From positions 4,092,001 through 4,156,000 of the forward strand of contig NZ_CP133020.1 of assembly GCF_030866825.1 (NCBI RefSeq): a stretch of DNA of 64,000 nt. The letters run 5' to 3'. Both the position numbers and the translations under genes were made by a program. Under the pieces are notes generated by a model. That model saw nothing but the letters and a program-made list of their open reading frames with translations. It made no database searches and was not told the DNA's origin. Source of the stretch: Rathayibacter sp. SW19. GTDB lineage: Bacteria; Actinomycetota; Actinomycetes; Actinomycetales; Microbacteriaceae. Positions within the stretch are counted from its first letter, which is position 1. Each line of letters starts with the position of its first letter. This document shows positions 50,868-57,977 of this stretch, in pieces.

Positions 50868-52370
50868 ATGGACAACCCGACCGCCGCACTGGAGAACATG
50901 ATCGACGCCGCGTCGACCATCGATTCTTCCGCGCTGTGGGCGATGAGCGCGGATGATCTACTCCTCATCACGGCGCGGGCGGAAGAAGCGGGGCGGGTCA
51001 TCGACGCGCTCCGGGTGGCCACGGCCACGGAGGTCGACAAACGCAGCGACCCCGCATTCGGTTCGAACGGTTTGGCAGCGACCCGCGGGTGTCGCAACAG
51101 TGTCGAATTGCTCGAACGCGTCACCGCCGCAGCATCCGGGACCATCCGCCGACGGTTGAGACTGGGCGCCACCGCGTTGCCGCGCACATCAGCGACCGGC
51201 GCGGCCCTGCCCGCTCTCTTCTCGACCGTTGGGGCCGCGTTCACGGCGGGTCGTATCGGGTTGGACACGGCGGAGGCCATCACACGCGAGTTGTCGACGG
51301 CTTCACCCCGAGCCGCGATCGATGATCTGCTGGTCGCCGAGCGACTCCTGGTCGCTGCCGCGACAGGTCAGCAATTCATGCAAGAAGACGGGGAGGCGGT
51401 GGCGTCCGAGACGGCGATCCCGTCCGAAACTGGGGTGGCCGGCATGGCCGGCATGGCCGGTATCCCGCTGCCGGCGGACCTGATCCGGATCCAGGCGCGA
51501 GCCTGGCGGGACGCTCTGGATCCCGACGGAGTCGAGCCGTCGGCCGAAGAGGCCCTGCAACGTCGGGACTTCTGGATGTCTCGCACGGCAAAGAACGGTG
51601 TCCACCCGTTCGGCGGAGCCGTCACACCAGAGATCGCCGCAATCACCCTCGCAGTGCTGGAAGCGGTCGTCACCCCGCGGACCGCACCGAAATTCCTCGA
51701 GAAGGAAGAGAACGAGGAGCGAGGCATTGCGGCCGATCCGCGCACGGCCGGACAGCAGAAAGCCGACTTGTTCGCCGCGATGGTCAAATCTTTCGGCGCC
51801 TCGCAAGAGTTCAGCACCCCACCAACCGTACTGATCACCGCGAAAGCCGACACACTCAACCCCGACACACTCGACCCCAGCGCACTCGACCCCGACACGC
51901 TCGACCCCAGCGCACTCGACCGCGACGCACCTTACGGCACGGGCAAGATTTCGGGCATCGAAGACCCGATCCCGGCATCGGTCGTTCGTCAATTCGTCTG
52001 TGACGGTGGCGTGCAATCGGTGATCCTCGGCCCCGGCGGGCGCATCATCAAGCTGGGCAGCAAGTCCAGGTACTTCACGAAAGCACAACGCCGAGCCATG
52101 GCCGCGCGAGACGGATTGACGTGCATCGTGCCCGGCTGCCCCATCCCCGCCACAGCCTCAGAAGCACACCACGTCGTGCCCGATCACCGCGGCGGGCCAA
52201 CCCACGTCGACAACGGCGTGCTCGCCTGCTGGTGGCACCACAGAATGCTCGACACAGGAATCTGGACCGTGACAATGCACCACGGCACACCCACCATCCA
52301 CCCCCCGAACTGGCTCGCACAACTCGCCCGAACACCACGCCAATCACAAACCCCACTCATGCGCACATGA
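50868..52370 (+). CDS. DUF222 / HNH endonuclease-domain protein (13E12-type)
   Basis: A protein of 500 residues. The N-terminal DUF222 domain contains LLLITARAEEAGRVIDALRV and GCRNSVELLERVTAAAS; the C-terminal HNH motif is LTCIVPGCPIPATASEAHHV, VPDHRGGPTHVDNGVLACWW, HHRMLD, with the two zinc-binding Cys pairs reduced to one CxxxxC. This family is multi-copy in many actinobacteria and is linked to the mycobacterial 13E12 repeat. In the middle the protein has a tandem DP-rich repeat, roughly DTLDPSALDP twice plus partial copies, encoded at 51848-51926. No partner gene is evident. Confidence 0.87.
   Translation: MDNPTAALENMIDAASTIDSSALWAMSADDLLLITARAEEAGRVIDALRVATATEVDKRSDPAFGSNGLAATRGCRNSVELLERVTAAASGTIRRRLRLGATALPRTSATGAALPALFSTVGAAFTAGRIGLDTAEAITRELSTASPRAAIDDLLVAERLLVAAATGQQFMQEDGEAVASETAIPSETGVAGMAGMAGIPLPADLIRIQARAWRDALDPDGVEPSAEEALQRRDFWMSRTAKNGVHPFGGAVTPEIAAITLAVLEAVVTPRTAPKFLEKEENEERGIAADPRTAGQQKADLFAAMVKSFGASQEFSTPPTVLITAKADTLNPDTLDPSALDPDTLDPSALDRDAPYGTGKISGIEDPIPASVVRQFVCDGGVQSVILGPGGRIIKLGSKSRYFTKAQRRAMAARDGLTCIVPGCPIPATASEAHHVVPDHRGGPTHVDNGVLACWWHHRMLDTGIWTVTMHHGTPTIHPPNWLAQLARTPRQSQTPLMRT
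51848..51926 (+). repeat. In-frame 30-bp tandem repeat in the DUF222/HNH gene
   Basis: A 30-bp unit (core CGACACACTCGACCCCAGCG) is repeated about two and a half times, itself made of two diverged 15-bp halves. It encodes the ten-residue unit DTLDPSALDP between the DUF222 and HNH domains. The unit length is a multiple of three, so copy number can change without breaking the gene. Confidence 0.82.
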
Positions 52371-52514
52371 CCCCGCAGTGATGCGCCAGAATCGGCCCCG
52401 ACCACTCGGTCAACAACGACACGCGCATCCTTTCATCCCCTGCAACGCAACCGACCCGCCGAGAGGCGACACACGTATGGTCGCAACCGATCGGCGCGTC
52501 AATAGGATTGGGGC

Positions 52515-53477
52515 ATGAGCGCATCGGGAGGCAACAGGGCGATCATCGCCGCGTTCGCAGCCAACCTCGGCATCGCCGTGACCAAACTGATCGCGTGGGC
52601 GTTCTCGGGGTCGTCGTCGATGCTCGCCGAAAGCGTGCACTCACTAGCGGATTCCGGCAATCAGTTGCTGCTCCTGCTCGGGGGCCGAAAGGCCAAGAAG
52701 GCCGCAGACAGCGAGCATCCGTTCGGTTATGGACGCGAACGCTACGTGTACGCGTTCGTTGTGTCGATCATCCTGTTCTCGGTCGGCGGCGTCTTCTCGC
52801 TGTATGAAGGCATCCAAAAACTTCAGAATCCGCACCCGCTCGAGGTGTGGTGGCTACCGCTGCTCGTGCTGGTGATCGCGATCGGCATGGAGAGTTTCTC
52901 ACTGCGCACCGCCATCCACGAGTCCAAGCCGCACAAAGGCAACAGCACGTGGGTCGGCTTCATCCGCAACGCGAAGGCGCCCGAATTGCCGGTCGTCCTG
53001 CTCGAAGATGTCGCGGCTCTGGTCGGTCTGACGTTCGCGCTCTTCGGCGTCGGCCTGACGATCATCACGCACAACGGCATCTGGGATGCTGTCGGAACCA
53101 TCCTGATCGGTCTCCTGCTGGTGGCGGTCGCGATCATCCTCGGAATCGAAACGAAGAGCCTGCTCGTCGGCGAGGGCGCAAGCGATGCGGATGTCGCCGC
53201 AATCCGGGATGCGATCACTTCCGGTGAGCATGCGCCGCGCATCATCCACATGAAGACCCTGTATCTCGGACCGGATGAACTCATGGTCGCCGCCAAGCTG
53301 GGCATGGCGGCCAATCATCGACTGCGCACGATCGCAGTCGAAACGAACGAGATCGAGGCGCGTATCCGGCAGGCGGTACCGGCAGCCCGAGTGATCTACA
53401 TCGAGCCGGACGTCTACGTCGACCCGAACGACACGAACCCGCCGACAGACGCGATCGTCATCAAGAGTATCGACTGA
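52515..53477 (+). CDS. Cation diffusion facilitator (CDF) family transporter
   Basis: A protein of 320 residues with six membrane helices. The zinc-site helix 2 signature is MLAESVHSLADSGNQLLLLL (His/Asp pair), preceded by NLGIAVTKLIAWAFSGSSSM. The helix 5 metal site shows VLLEDVAALVGLTFALFGV, an ED in place of the usual HxxxD, and so may alter metal choice. The C-terminal cytoplasmic domain (GVASDADVAAIRDAI-type ferredoxin fold) ends with DAIVIKSID. It exports Zn2+, Mn2+, Fe2+ or Co2+; the metal is unknown. It is convergent with tadA. Confidence 0.88.
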   Translation: MSASGGNRAIIAAFAANLGIAVTKLIAWAFSGSSSMLAESVHSLADSGNQLLLLLGGRKAKKAADSEHPFGYGRERYVYAFVVSIILFSVGGVFSLYEGIQKLQNPHPLEVWWLPLLVLVIAIGMESFSLRTAIHESKPHKGNSTWVGFIRNAKAPELPVVLLEDVAALVGLTFALFGVGLTIITHNGIWDAVGTILIGLLLVAVAIILGIETKSLLVGEGASDADVAAIRDAITSGEHAPRIIHMKTLYLGPDELMVAAKLGMAANHRLRTIAVETNEIEARIRQAVPAARVIYIEPDVYVDPNDTNPPTDAIVIKSID

Positions 53478-53486
53478 CCCTCCGGT

Positions 53487-53525
53487 CCCTGAGCGGAGCC
53501 GAAGGGAGACCGTCTCAAAGGGCAG
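53487..53525. repeat. Dispersed hairpin repeat between convergent genes
   Basis: TCCCTGAGCGGAGCCGAAGG (53488-53507) followed by GAGACCGTCTCAAAGGGCAGGG pairs into a hairpin. The outer bases belong to the CCCTTCGGC...GCTCAGGGA family also found at 34124 and 62519. It probably ends transcription of both flanking genes. Confidence 0.6.
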
Positions 53526-53530
53526 GGAAC

Positions 53531-54001
53531 CTAGGGGCGACGTCCGGCGAAGAATTCCTCGAGGACTGCGGCGCAGGCATCCGCTTCGACACCGGCGATG
53601 ACCTCGACCCGGTGGTTCAGCCGGCGATCGCGGAGCACGTCGTACACGCTTCCTGCCGCGCCGGCCTTCTCGTCCCACGCGCCGAACACCACCCGTGGCA
53701 CGCGCGCTGCGAGGATCGCGCCTGCGCACATCACGCACGGCTCCAGGGTGACGATAAGCGTCGTACCGTTCAGTTGCCAGTCTCCGAGAGCGTGCGCAGC
53801 GGCGCGCAACGCGACGATCTCGGCATGCGCCGTCGGATCCTGTAGCTTCTCCCGCTCGTTGCGTCCTGTGCCGATCACGCGCCCTGTCGGATCCAGAATC
53901 AGGGCAGCGACCGGAACGTCGCCAGTGGCGACCGCGAGGCGCGCGTCGGCGAGAGCGCGCAGCATCCATTCGTGGTGCTCGATCGCCACTCGGGGAGCCA
54001 C
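53531..54001 (-). CDS. tadA: tRNA-specific adenosine deaminase
   Basis: A zinc deaminase of 156 residues that converts A34 to inosine in tRNA-Arg(ACG). The zinc site is His59-Ala-Glu61 in DPTAHAEIVAL and Cys89/Cys92 in VTLEPCVMCAGAI, with Glu61 as the proton shuttle. YGAWDEKAGAAGSVYDVLRD-type sequence gives the C-terminal tRNA-binding end. The start is GTG 54001. It is divergent from upp with a 68-bp spacer, a common pairing in actinobacteria. Confidence 0.9.
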   Translation of the reverse strand: MAPRVAIEHHEWMLRALADARLAVATGDVPVAALILDPTGRVIGTGRNEREKLQDPTAHAEIVALRAAAHALGDWQLNGTTLIVTLEPCVMCAGAILAARVPRVVFGAWDEKAGAAGSVYDVLRDRRLNHRVEVIAGVEADACAAVLEEFFAGRRP

Positions 54002-54069
54002 AGGATTCTCCTTCTCGACAAGCAGGCAGCCGGCTCATGACGGCGGGCCGGATCGACTAGATTGAGCCT

Positions 54070-54702
54070 ATGCGAGTGCACGTTGCGGACCACCCACTGA
54101 TCACCCACAAATTGACGGTTCTGCGCAACCGCGACACCGCATCTGCGACCTTTCGGGCGCTGACGGAGGAACTCGTCACTCTGCTGGCGTATGAGGCGAC
54201 CCGAAGCGTTCGAATTACTTCCGTTGAAATCGAGACCCCAGTGGCGCACACGACGGGCGTCACCCTGAGTGATCCGAAGCCGCTGGTCGTGCCGATCCTG
54301 CGCGCCGGTCTCGGCATGCTCGAGGGCATGGTCAAGTTGGTGCCGAGCGCGGAGGTCGGATTCCTGGGCATGGTGCGCGACGAGGAAACTCTCCAGCCGA
54401 CCACGTACGCCGAGCGCCTGCCCGACGATCTCTCCGATCGCCAGTGCTTCGTGCTCGACCCGATGCTCGCCACCGGCGGGTCTCTCGGTGCCGCGATCGA
54501 GTTCTTGTTCAAACGCGGTGCCGTGGATGTGACGGCGATTTGCATTCTCGCGGCACCGGAAGGCATTGCGGCCGTTGAGAAGCTCTCGGAGGGCCGGGAT
54601 GTCACGCTCGTACTCGGCGCCGTGGACGAACGCCTCAACGAGCGCGGCTACATCGTGCCCGGTCTGGGCGACGCCGGCGACCGCCTCTACGGCACCGTCT
54701 GA
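54070..54702 (+). CDS. upp: Uracil phosphoribosyltransferase
   Basis: A protein of 210 residues that makes UMP from uracil and PRPP. HPLITHKLTVLRNRDTASAT starts it; the Arg-rich LRAGLGMLEGMVKLVPSAEV is the uracil-site segment and the PRPP loop is VLDPMLATGGSLGAAIEFLF. The end YIVPGLGDAGDRLYGTV is the usual C-terminal signature. It salvages uracil and, in many bacteria, is followed by a permease; here a Cys-rich short reading frame and a winged-helix gene follow instead. Confidence 0.95.
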   Translation: MRVHVADHPLITHKLTVLRNRDTASATFRALTEELVTLLAYEATRSVRITSVEIETPVAHTTGVTLSDPKPLVVPILRAGLGMLEGMVKLVPSAEVGFLGMVRDEETLQPTTYAERLPDDLSDRQCFVLDPMLATGGSLGAAIEFLFKRGAVDVTAICILAAPEGIAAVEKLSEGRDVTLVLGAVDERLNERGYIVPGLGDAGDRLYGTV

Positions 54703-54767
54703 GTGGCACTGATCGCCCGCGCGGCCTGGACGCACCGTGCCCAATTGGTGCAACACTGCGCAACAAT

Positions 54768-54797
54768 TTGACATCCGGCGACGCAAGGCGCTTTACT
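54768..54797 (+). promoter_or_regulatory. Sigma-70 promoter placing transcription start at the short ORF start codon
   Basis: TTGACA (54768-54773) and TTTACT (54792-54797) are 18 bp apart. The expected start point, about 7 nt after the -10 box, falls on or next to the ATG at 54805, so the transcript would be leaderless. This is the only clear promoter in the 456-bp stretch between upp and the winged-helix gene; the rest of the stretch (54910-55158) holds no gene I can name. Confidence 0.5.
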
Positions 54798-54804
54798 GAG
54801 AAAC

Positions 54805-54909
54805 ATGACTGACAAATCGCGCTCCTTGACCTCCTTTGAGGCCCCTGGGGATGCCGGCATGATGATGCCCGGCTGCGAGCGCGTCATGTGTTGTCGAATG
54901 TGTCGCTAA
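54805..54909 (+). CDS. Short Cys-rich leaderless reading frame, possible attenuator peptide
   Basis: 34 codons: MTDKSRSLTSFEAPGDAGMM then MPGCERVMCCRMCR and a stop. Four of the last eleven residues are Cys, grouped as CCRMCR at the very end, which resembles Cys-rich leader peptides used by actinobacteria as cysteine-responsive attenuators. A promoter with its -10 box only 7 bp upstream indicates leaderless translation. It lies 249 bp before the winged-helix regulator. The alternative is that it is a chance ORF; the Cys cluster and promoter spacing are the only evidence. Confidence 0.4.
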   Translation: MTDKSRSLTSFEAPGDAGMMMPGCERVMCCRMCR

Positions 54910-55158
54910 TCTGACGACCTCCCGCCGAACCCTCGCGATGCAGCGAATCTGATTTCGCGCAACACGCACGGTTCCACGGATGCCTGGTCTCGGCATCCGC
55001 ACCGGATAGCGTTCCGGTCTCAACACGCTCTCGAATCCGCGCACTGTCGGTTCCAGAGCAATGGGCGAATCCGCATCACATCGATTGCCGCACTCTCGCC
55101 GCAGCCCGATTCGGCATTCACCCAGCACGACCCGCATCATCACCAAAGGACTTTTCAG

Positions 55159-56064
55159 ATGTCTCTCGCAACCATCGACCCGATCAGCACCATCGACAGC
55201 ACCATTGACAGCACCTCCATCGGCAGCGCTGCTGTCAGCAGCACCTCCAGCGCCCCCGTCGTGCGCAGTGCCACTCATCCCGCGCTCCGCCACGCAGCCA
55301 ACCCGCGCCCGGTGCACCCGGTTCGGCAGCCGAACCGGATAACCCCCTTGCCTGTGCAGAAGCGCGCAACACCCGTTCGACCCGTGCACGCGCCCGAACA
55401 GTCCACGCCAGCTGCGCCCGTTGCACCCGCCCCCGCGCGTATTCGCGCAGTCCCCAGCGGAACCGAAGCGCGTGGATTCGTGCTCTACGTCGGAATCGAC
55501 GAAGCCAAGGCCGCTGCAGCCGGTACCGACCTCGGCCGCATTGTCGAGGCGCTCAAGCGCCTGACCACGGAACTTGCCCCCGGTTCAGAAACGTATGCCG
55601 CGGTGGCCCTCGCGCCGCAAGGCGCTGGCGGCCGCGACGTCGACGTCGTCCGACTCGCGCTGCAGGACCCTGCGGCCGTTGCCCGGCACCGCCACGTTGA
55701 CGAGGATGAGGATGAGGACCGCGCACTCAACGGCGTCGTCGTCGACATCTCGCGCAAACGCCTCGTACTCGACAACCAGACGGTGGCTCTGACGTACAAA
55801 GAATTCGAGCTGCTGCAGTATTTAGTGCTGCGCGAGGGCCGCACGATCGACCGTGCCGAGATCATTTCCTCCCTGTGGTCGTCTTCTGACGAAGAGGAGA
55901 TCCCGAACGAGCGCACCATCGACGTGCATGTTCGCCGGCTGCGCGCCAAGCTCGGCCGTTACGAAGACATCGTGCGCACCGTCCGCGGTGTCGGCTACCG
56001 GTTCGACAGGCACGCGGATGTCGTGATCCGGCACGCAAGCGCGCCCAGCCCCGATATCTTCTAG
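55159..56064 (+). CDS. Winged-helix (OmpR-type) DNA-binding protein without receiver domain
   Basis: A protein of 301 residues. The first about 100 residues are low-complexity (Ser/Thr/Ile then Pro/Ala/Val/Arg), followed by a small alpha/beta region (FVLYVGIDEAKAAAAGTDLG) that does not carry receiver-domain Asp residues. The last about 110 residues are an OmpR/PhoB winged helix: RKRLVLDNQTVALTYKEFEL, LQYLVLREGRTIDRAEIISS, RTIDVHVRRLRAKLGRYEDI, VRTVRGVGYRF. No histidine kinase is nearby. It may be a phosphorylation-independent regulator, a class frequent in actinobacteria. Start ATG 55159 has AAAGGA upstream. Targets are unknown. Confidence 0.82.
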   Translation: MSLATIDPISTIDSTIDSTSIGSAAVSSTSSAPVVRSATHPALRHAANPRPVHPVRQPNRITPLPVQKRATPVRPVHAPEQSTPAAPVAPAPARIRAVPSGTEARGFVLYVGIDEAKAAAAGTDLGRIVEALKRLTTELAPGSETYAAVALAPQGAGGRDVDVVRLALQDPAAVARHRHVDEDEDEDRALNGVVVDISRKRLVLDNQTVALTYKEFELLQYLVLREGRTIDRAEIISSLWSSSDEEEIPNERTIDVHVRRLRAKLGRYEDIVRTVRGVGYRFDRHADVVIRHASAPSPDIF

Positions 56065-56136
56065 TCACAGGCATCTTCTCATCAGAGACATTTTCTAGTC
56101 ACGCACGATTTCTCGTGAAGCGTGCTTTCTAGTCAC
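56059..56136. repeat. 34-bp periodic TTCTAGTCAC motif at the end of the winged-helix gene
   Basis: TTCTAGTCAC occurs at 56059, 56093 and 56127, exactly 34 bp apart. The first copy contains the TAG stop of the winged-helix gene. The DNA between the motifs is not conserved. The stretch from 56065 to 56243 is AT-richer than its surroundings and holds no other gene; its period is close to three helical turns. Confidence 0.7.
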
Positions 56137-56243
56137 GCTCGACTCCGAAGTTTTTTTCCTGATCAGACAAAAGATGCTTTCCTCGGGCAAGTGGGCTATG
56201 GTCGTCGGAAGCACGCCATCTGACAAAGGGAAGCGGAGTGGAA

Positions 56244-56369
56244 ATGGCTGGAAAATCGCCTCGAGGAGAAAAAACGAAAAAGGCCGCGCAGCTGTCGTTG
56301 AAAGACAAGCGCGCGCAAAAGCGGGAGAAGGCCGAGACCGCCTTCATCAAGCCGCGCAAGGGACGCTGA
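56244..56369 (+). CDS. Small basic protein, 41 residues
   Basis: It reads MAGKSPRGEKTKKAAQLSLK then DKRAQKREKAETAFIKPRKG and R. Almost half the residues are Lys or Arg, with a helical charge pattern. A GGAG ribosome site lies 5 bp upstream and a strong terminator 14 bp downstream, so this is very likely a real gene. I recognise no named family; small basic proteins of this kind occur widely in Microbacteriaceae and may bind nucleic acid or ribosomes. It would be missed by tools that ignore short ORFs. Confidence 0.7.
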   Translation: MAGKSPRGEKTKKAAQLSLKDKRAQKREKAETAFIKPRKGR

Positions 56370-56382
56370 TAGCCCGATACTC

Positions 56383-56414
56383 GGGGCCTCTCACACCGGT
56401 GAGGGGCCCTTTTT
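56383..56414 (+). terminator. Rho-independent terminator after the small basic protein gene
   Basis: GGGCCTCTCAC and GTGAGGGGCCC pair over 11 positions with one T-G wobble around a short ACCG loop and are followed by TTTTT (to 56414). Confidence 0.88.
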
Positions 56415-56478
56415 CGACTGCCACGGGAATAGACTGCAAAACGAAGGCGGGGCGAACTTAGAAGATGGCGCGGCAGCG

Positions 56479-57741
56479 GTGGCACAAGCAGCCGCTTCTT
56501 CGCTACGCGCCACGCCGTCGCGCATGAACGCGGTGCCTGTCAATCGCAGGGGCGTCGCCCTGATGGCGTCCGCCCATGTGGCAGACGACATCTACCAGGG
56601 TGTCGTTCCTGCCCTATTGCCGTTTCTCGTTGCAGAGCGCGGGTACAGTTACGCCGCGATCGCCGGACTGACCCTGGCCGCGACCGTTCTGTCATCGGTC
56701 GCTCAGCCGGCCTTCGGTTGGTTAGGCGATCGCGCGCCACGACGCTGGATGATCCCGGCAGGAATGCTCACTGCCGCCATCGGCGTCGGGTTGGTTGGGT
56801 TGTCTCCGACCTATCTCGTCACCTGGCTTCTCATTGCGCTGTCCGGTCTCGGCATCGCCGCGTTCCATCCGGAGGCTGCGAGAGCCGCACGACAGGCATC
56901 CGGAAACAGCAATCGAGCGATGAGCGTCTTCGCGCTCGGCGGCAACGTCGGATTCGCGCTGGGTTCTCTCGTCGCAACACCGCTGCTTCTGGCCACGGGG
57001 CTCGGCGGCACCGTACTCCTCGTTTTACCCGCACTGGTGATGGCTTCGATCTTGATCAGCAGACTGCACACCGTGCTGGACGGACGCACCACGGACAAAC
57101 GTCGACCGGCCGCCGTGATCGGCGATGACAACTGGCCGGCCTTTCTGCGCCTGACCTCGATCGTCGTGGTGCGCTCGATCGTGTTCTTCGGGCTGACCTC
57201 GTTCCTGGCGGTGTACTTCATCCATAACCTGGATGCGACACTGGTCGAGGGCGGAGCCGCTCTCACCCTGTTTTTGATCGCGGGAGCGGGTGGAACGCTG
57301 ATCGGCGGTTGGTTGGCCGACCGCTTCGGACGGCTGCTGAGCATCCGGATCGGCTTCGCGCTGACGATCCCAGCGATGGCCGGAATCGTGCTGTCGCCGA
57401 CGTGGCCAGTGGCAATGGCGTTTGTTGCCATCACGGGCGTGACCATCTTCATCCCGTTCGCCGTGTTCGTGATCCTGGGACAGGATTACCTGCCGCACCG
57501 CATCGGAACGGCCAGCGGGGTGACCGTCGGGCTCGCCGTCTCGATCGGTGGGTTATTCACCCCGGTACTCGGCCTGCTCGCCGACACCCTCGGCCTCCAG
57601 CTCGCACTCGGCGTCTTGGTCGCCCTTCCGCTTATCGCACTCATTCTGACGGCGCTGCTACGGGACCCGCGCAGCCAGCCGCGCCATCCACGCCCGACCG
57701 GTGACACGGCCGCAGAAGCGGCCGAGGAGGGTGTGCTGTGA
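56479..57741 (+). CDS. MFS transporter, fosmidomycin-resistance (Fsr)-like
   Basis: A major facilitator of 420 residues with 12 membrane segments. The start region LMASAHVADDIYQGVVPALL, with its HxxxDxxxG-like segment, QPAFGWLGDRAPRRWMIPAG, and the middle IAAFHPEAARAARQASGNSN, with the Fsr-specific 'FHPEA', place it in the Fsr subfamily, known for fosmidomycin export. The late GTASGVTVGLAVSIGGLFTP is typical too. GTG 56479 is the first start; ATG 56524 (MNAVPVNRRG) may be the true one. It probably exports a small organic compound. Confidence 0.85.
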   Translation: MAQAAASSLRATPSRMNAVPVNRRGVALMASAHVADDIYQGVVPALLPFLVAERGYSYAAIAGLTLAATVLSSVAQPAFGWLGDRAPRRWMIPAGMLTAAIGVGLVGLSPTYLVTWLLIALSGLGIAAFHPEAARAARQASGNSNRAMSVFALGGNVGFALGSLVATPLLLATGLGGTVLLVLPALVMASILISRLHTVLDGRTTDKRRPAAVIGDDNWPAFLRLTSIVVVRSIVFFGLTSFLAVYFIHNLDATLVEGGAALTLFLIAGAGGTLIGGWLADRFGRLLSIRIGFALTIPAMAGIVLSPTWPVAMAFVAITGVTIFIPFAVFVILGQDYLPHRIGTASGVTVGLAVSIGGLFTPVLGLLADTLGLQLALGVLVALPLIALILTALLRDPRSQPRHPRPTGDTAAEAAEEGVL

Positions 57742-57895
57742 TCTAATCGTCACCATACAATCAGCTGAGCACCAGCAACTACTTACCTTTCATTCAAGCT
57801 TCTCAAATACATTGCCTCTGCGGATCAGGAAGCGCCCCCCACTGATTGATCCGTTGGTGACGGCCGCCTCCCCTCGGAGGTCCCGGCACCGTTGC

Positions 57896-57938
57896 CAAGA
57901 CCCCGGCCGGGCTCGGCGTAGTCCGGCCGGGGGTCTTG
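57896..57938. terminator. Strong GC hairpin between Fsr-like and mdh genes
   Basis: CAAGACCCCGGCCGG (57896-57910) and CCGGCCGGGGGTCTTG (57923-57938) pair along their length with one extra G. No T-run follows, so it may be a factor-dependent terminator or a structured RNA. The rest of the 236-bp gap has no gene. Confidence 0.65.
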
Positions 57939-57977
57939 TCGGCGCCGCACCGGCACCAGTCGACATAGGCTGATCAG

